A stretch of 54,418 nt of DNA from JBAZKV01 sp964443545. GTDB lineage: Bacteria; Margulisbacteria; WOR-1; JAKLHX01; JBAZKV01. Location of the stretch: contig CAYUCV010000006.1 in NCBI GenBank assembly GCA_964443545.1, forward strand, positions 1 to 54,418, read 5' to 3'. This document shows positions 54,111-54,418 of this stretch, piece by piece (the stretch's first letter is position 1; every line of letters begins with the position of its first letter). The notes beneath the pieces were generated by a model, which did no database searches, was not told the origin of the DNA, and was given only the letters and a program-made list of their open reading frames with translations. The translations under genes were made by a program, and so were the position numbers.

Positions 54111-54418
54111 ATGAACCGGTTATTTGGTGTTCTTGTCTTCTTGTTTATGATGGCCGGTGCATCTTTTGCACAGGCGATCCTTACCCTTGAACAGAGCCTT
54201 GATCTTGCCCTTAAACAAAACGAGGCTGTAACAGTGGCCCAGAAAAAGACTGAGGCGGCCCAGGCAAAGGTGGCGCAGGCTTTTTCGGGCTATCTTCCGT
54301 CCGTATCGCTTCAGGCAAATTACGGAAGGTCTTTTTCATCTCCAATGCAGACCGTTATCAGCGGGATCCCCATAAGTTTTGGTCTGGACGAAGCGGGAGA
54401 TACAAAAAGATGGCAGGC
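54111..54418 (+). CDS. TolC-family outer membrane efflux protein (3' partial)
   Basis: About 102 residues are visible before the window ends. A signal peptide (MNRLFGVLVFLFMMAGASFAQA) is followed by LTLEQSLDLALKQNEAVTVAQKK and AFSGYLPSVSLQANYGRSF, the repeated helical pattern at the start of TolC/OprM channels. This implies an outer membrane. GGAAGGAGG just before the ATG is a strong ribosome-binding site. The rest of the gene and any partners lie outside the window. Confidence 0.88.
   Translation, partial: MNRLFGVLVFLFMMAGASFAQAILTLEQSLDLALKQNEAVTVAQKKTEAAQAKVAQAFSGYLPSVSLQANYGRSFSSPMQTVISGIPISFGLDEAGDTKRWQ

Overview
The window is a bacterial chromosome segment with ordinary bacterial gene density. 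It contains no stretch longer than about 150 bases without a gene. I see no insertion sequence, prophage, CRISPR array or rRNA gene. The Arg codons are mostly AGG/AGA and Ile is often ATA. A FlgD-like C-terminal domain on an NHL/beta-propeller-type surface protein and a TolC-family gene at the right edge point to a diderm. Together with the zinc-binding (C+) forms of L33, L36, S14 and S4, this suggests an uncultured candidate-phylum bacterium. Something like the Margulisbacteria/WOR-1 (Saganbacteria) or Elusimicrobia side of the tree would fit, but that placement is an impression and was not tested.

Layout. (1) 1-1743: the 3' end of a repeat-rich surface protein. (2) 1751-31046: one very long transcription-translation superoperon on the + strand. 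It starts at a near-consensus promoter and runs rpmG, tRNA-Trp, secE, nusG, rplKAJL, rpoBC, rpsLG, fusA, then the whole S10, spc and alpha clusters (including secY, adk, map, infA and rpoA), then rplM and rpsI, ending at a strong intrinsic terminator. tuf is absent between fusA and rpsJ, and rpmD (L30) is absent between rpsE and rplO. (3) 31126-32694: a single-gene unit encoding a D-2-hydroxyacid-dehydrogenase relative with a large internal insertion, followed by its own terminator. (4) 32810-40446: a tightly coupled operon of a class V aminotransferase, serA, a sigma54-type response regulator, a GAF/HisKA protein that lacks an ATPase domain, and a complete membrane histidine kinase, followed by a small membrane-anchored protein. 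(5) 40458-44876: an orphan receiver protein (-), recO, an MFS transporter and a radical SAM protein (+), then uppP and a second orphan receiver protein (-). (6) 44974-54044: a DUF1015-type protein, a CAU tRNA, a small membrane protein, tilS, folP, folK, tsaE, tsaB, rimI and metH. (7) 54111-54418: the 5' end of a TolC-family gene.

How the genes work together. The first 30 kb build the transcription, translation and Sec export machinery, and many genes overlap by ATGA or GTGA, so translation is probably coupled. The serA/aminotransferase pair fits serine (or related amino acid) synthesis. The three signalling genes behind it form a two-component module that would act through sigma54 RNA polymerase. 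The tilS-folP-folK-tsaE-tsaB-rimI-metH block combines tRNA modification, folate synthesis and folate/B12-dependent methionine synthesis.

I did not find a clearly new multi-gene system. The most unusual things are: GC-rich palindromic elements embedded in frame inside tilS and metH; a histone-like Lys/Ala tail on HPPK (FolK) and an acidic tail on NusG; the kinase-less HisKA protein beside a full kinase; the dehydrogenase relative with a split catalytic domain and altered active site; and several promoters placed so close to start codons that leaderless or near-leaderless mRNAs are likely.
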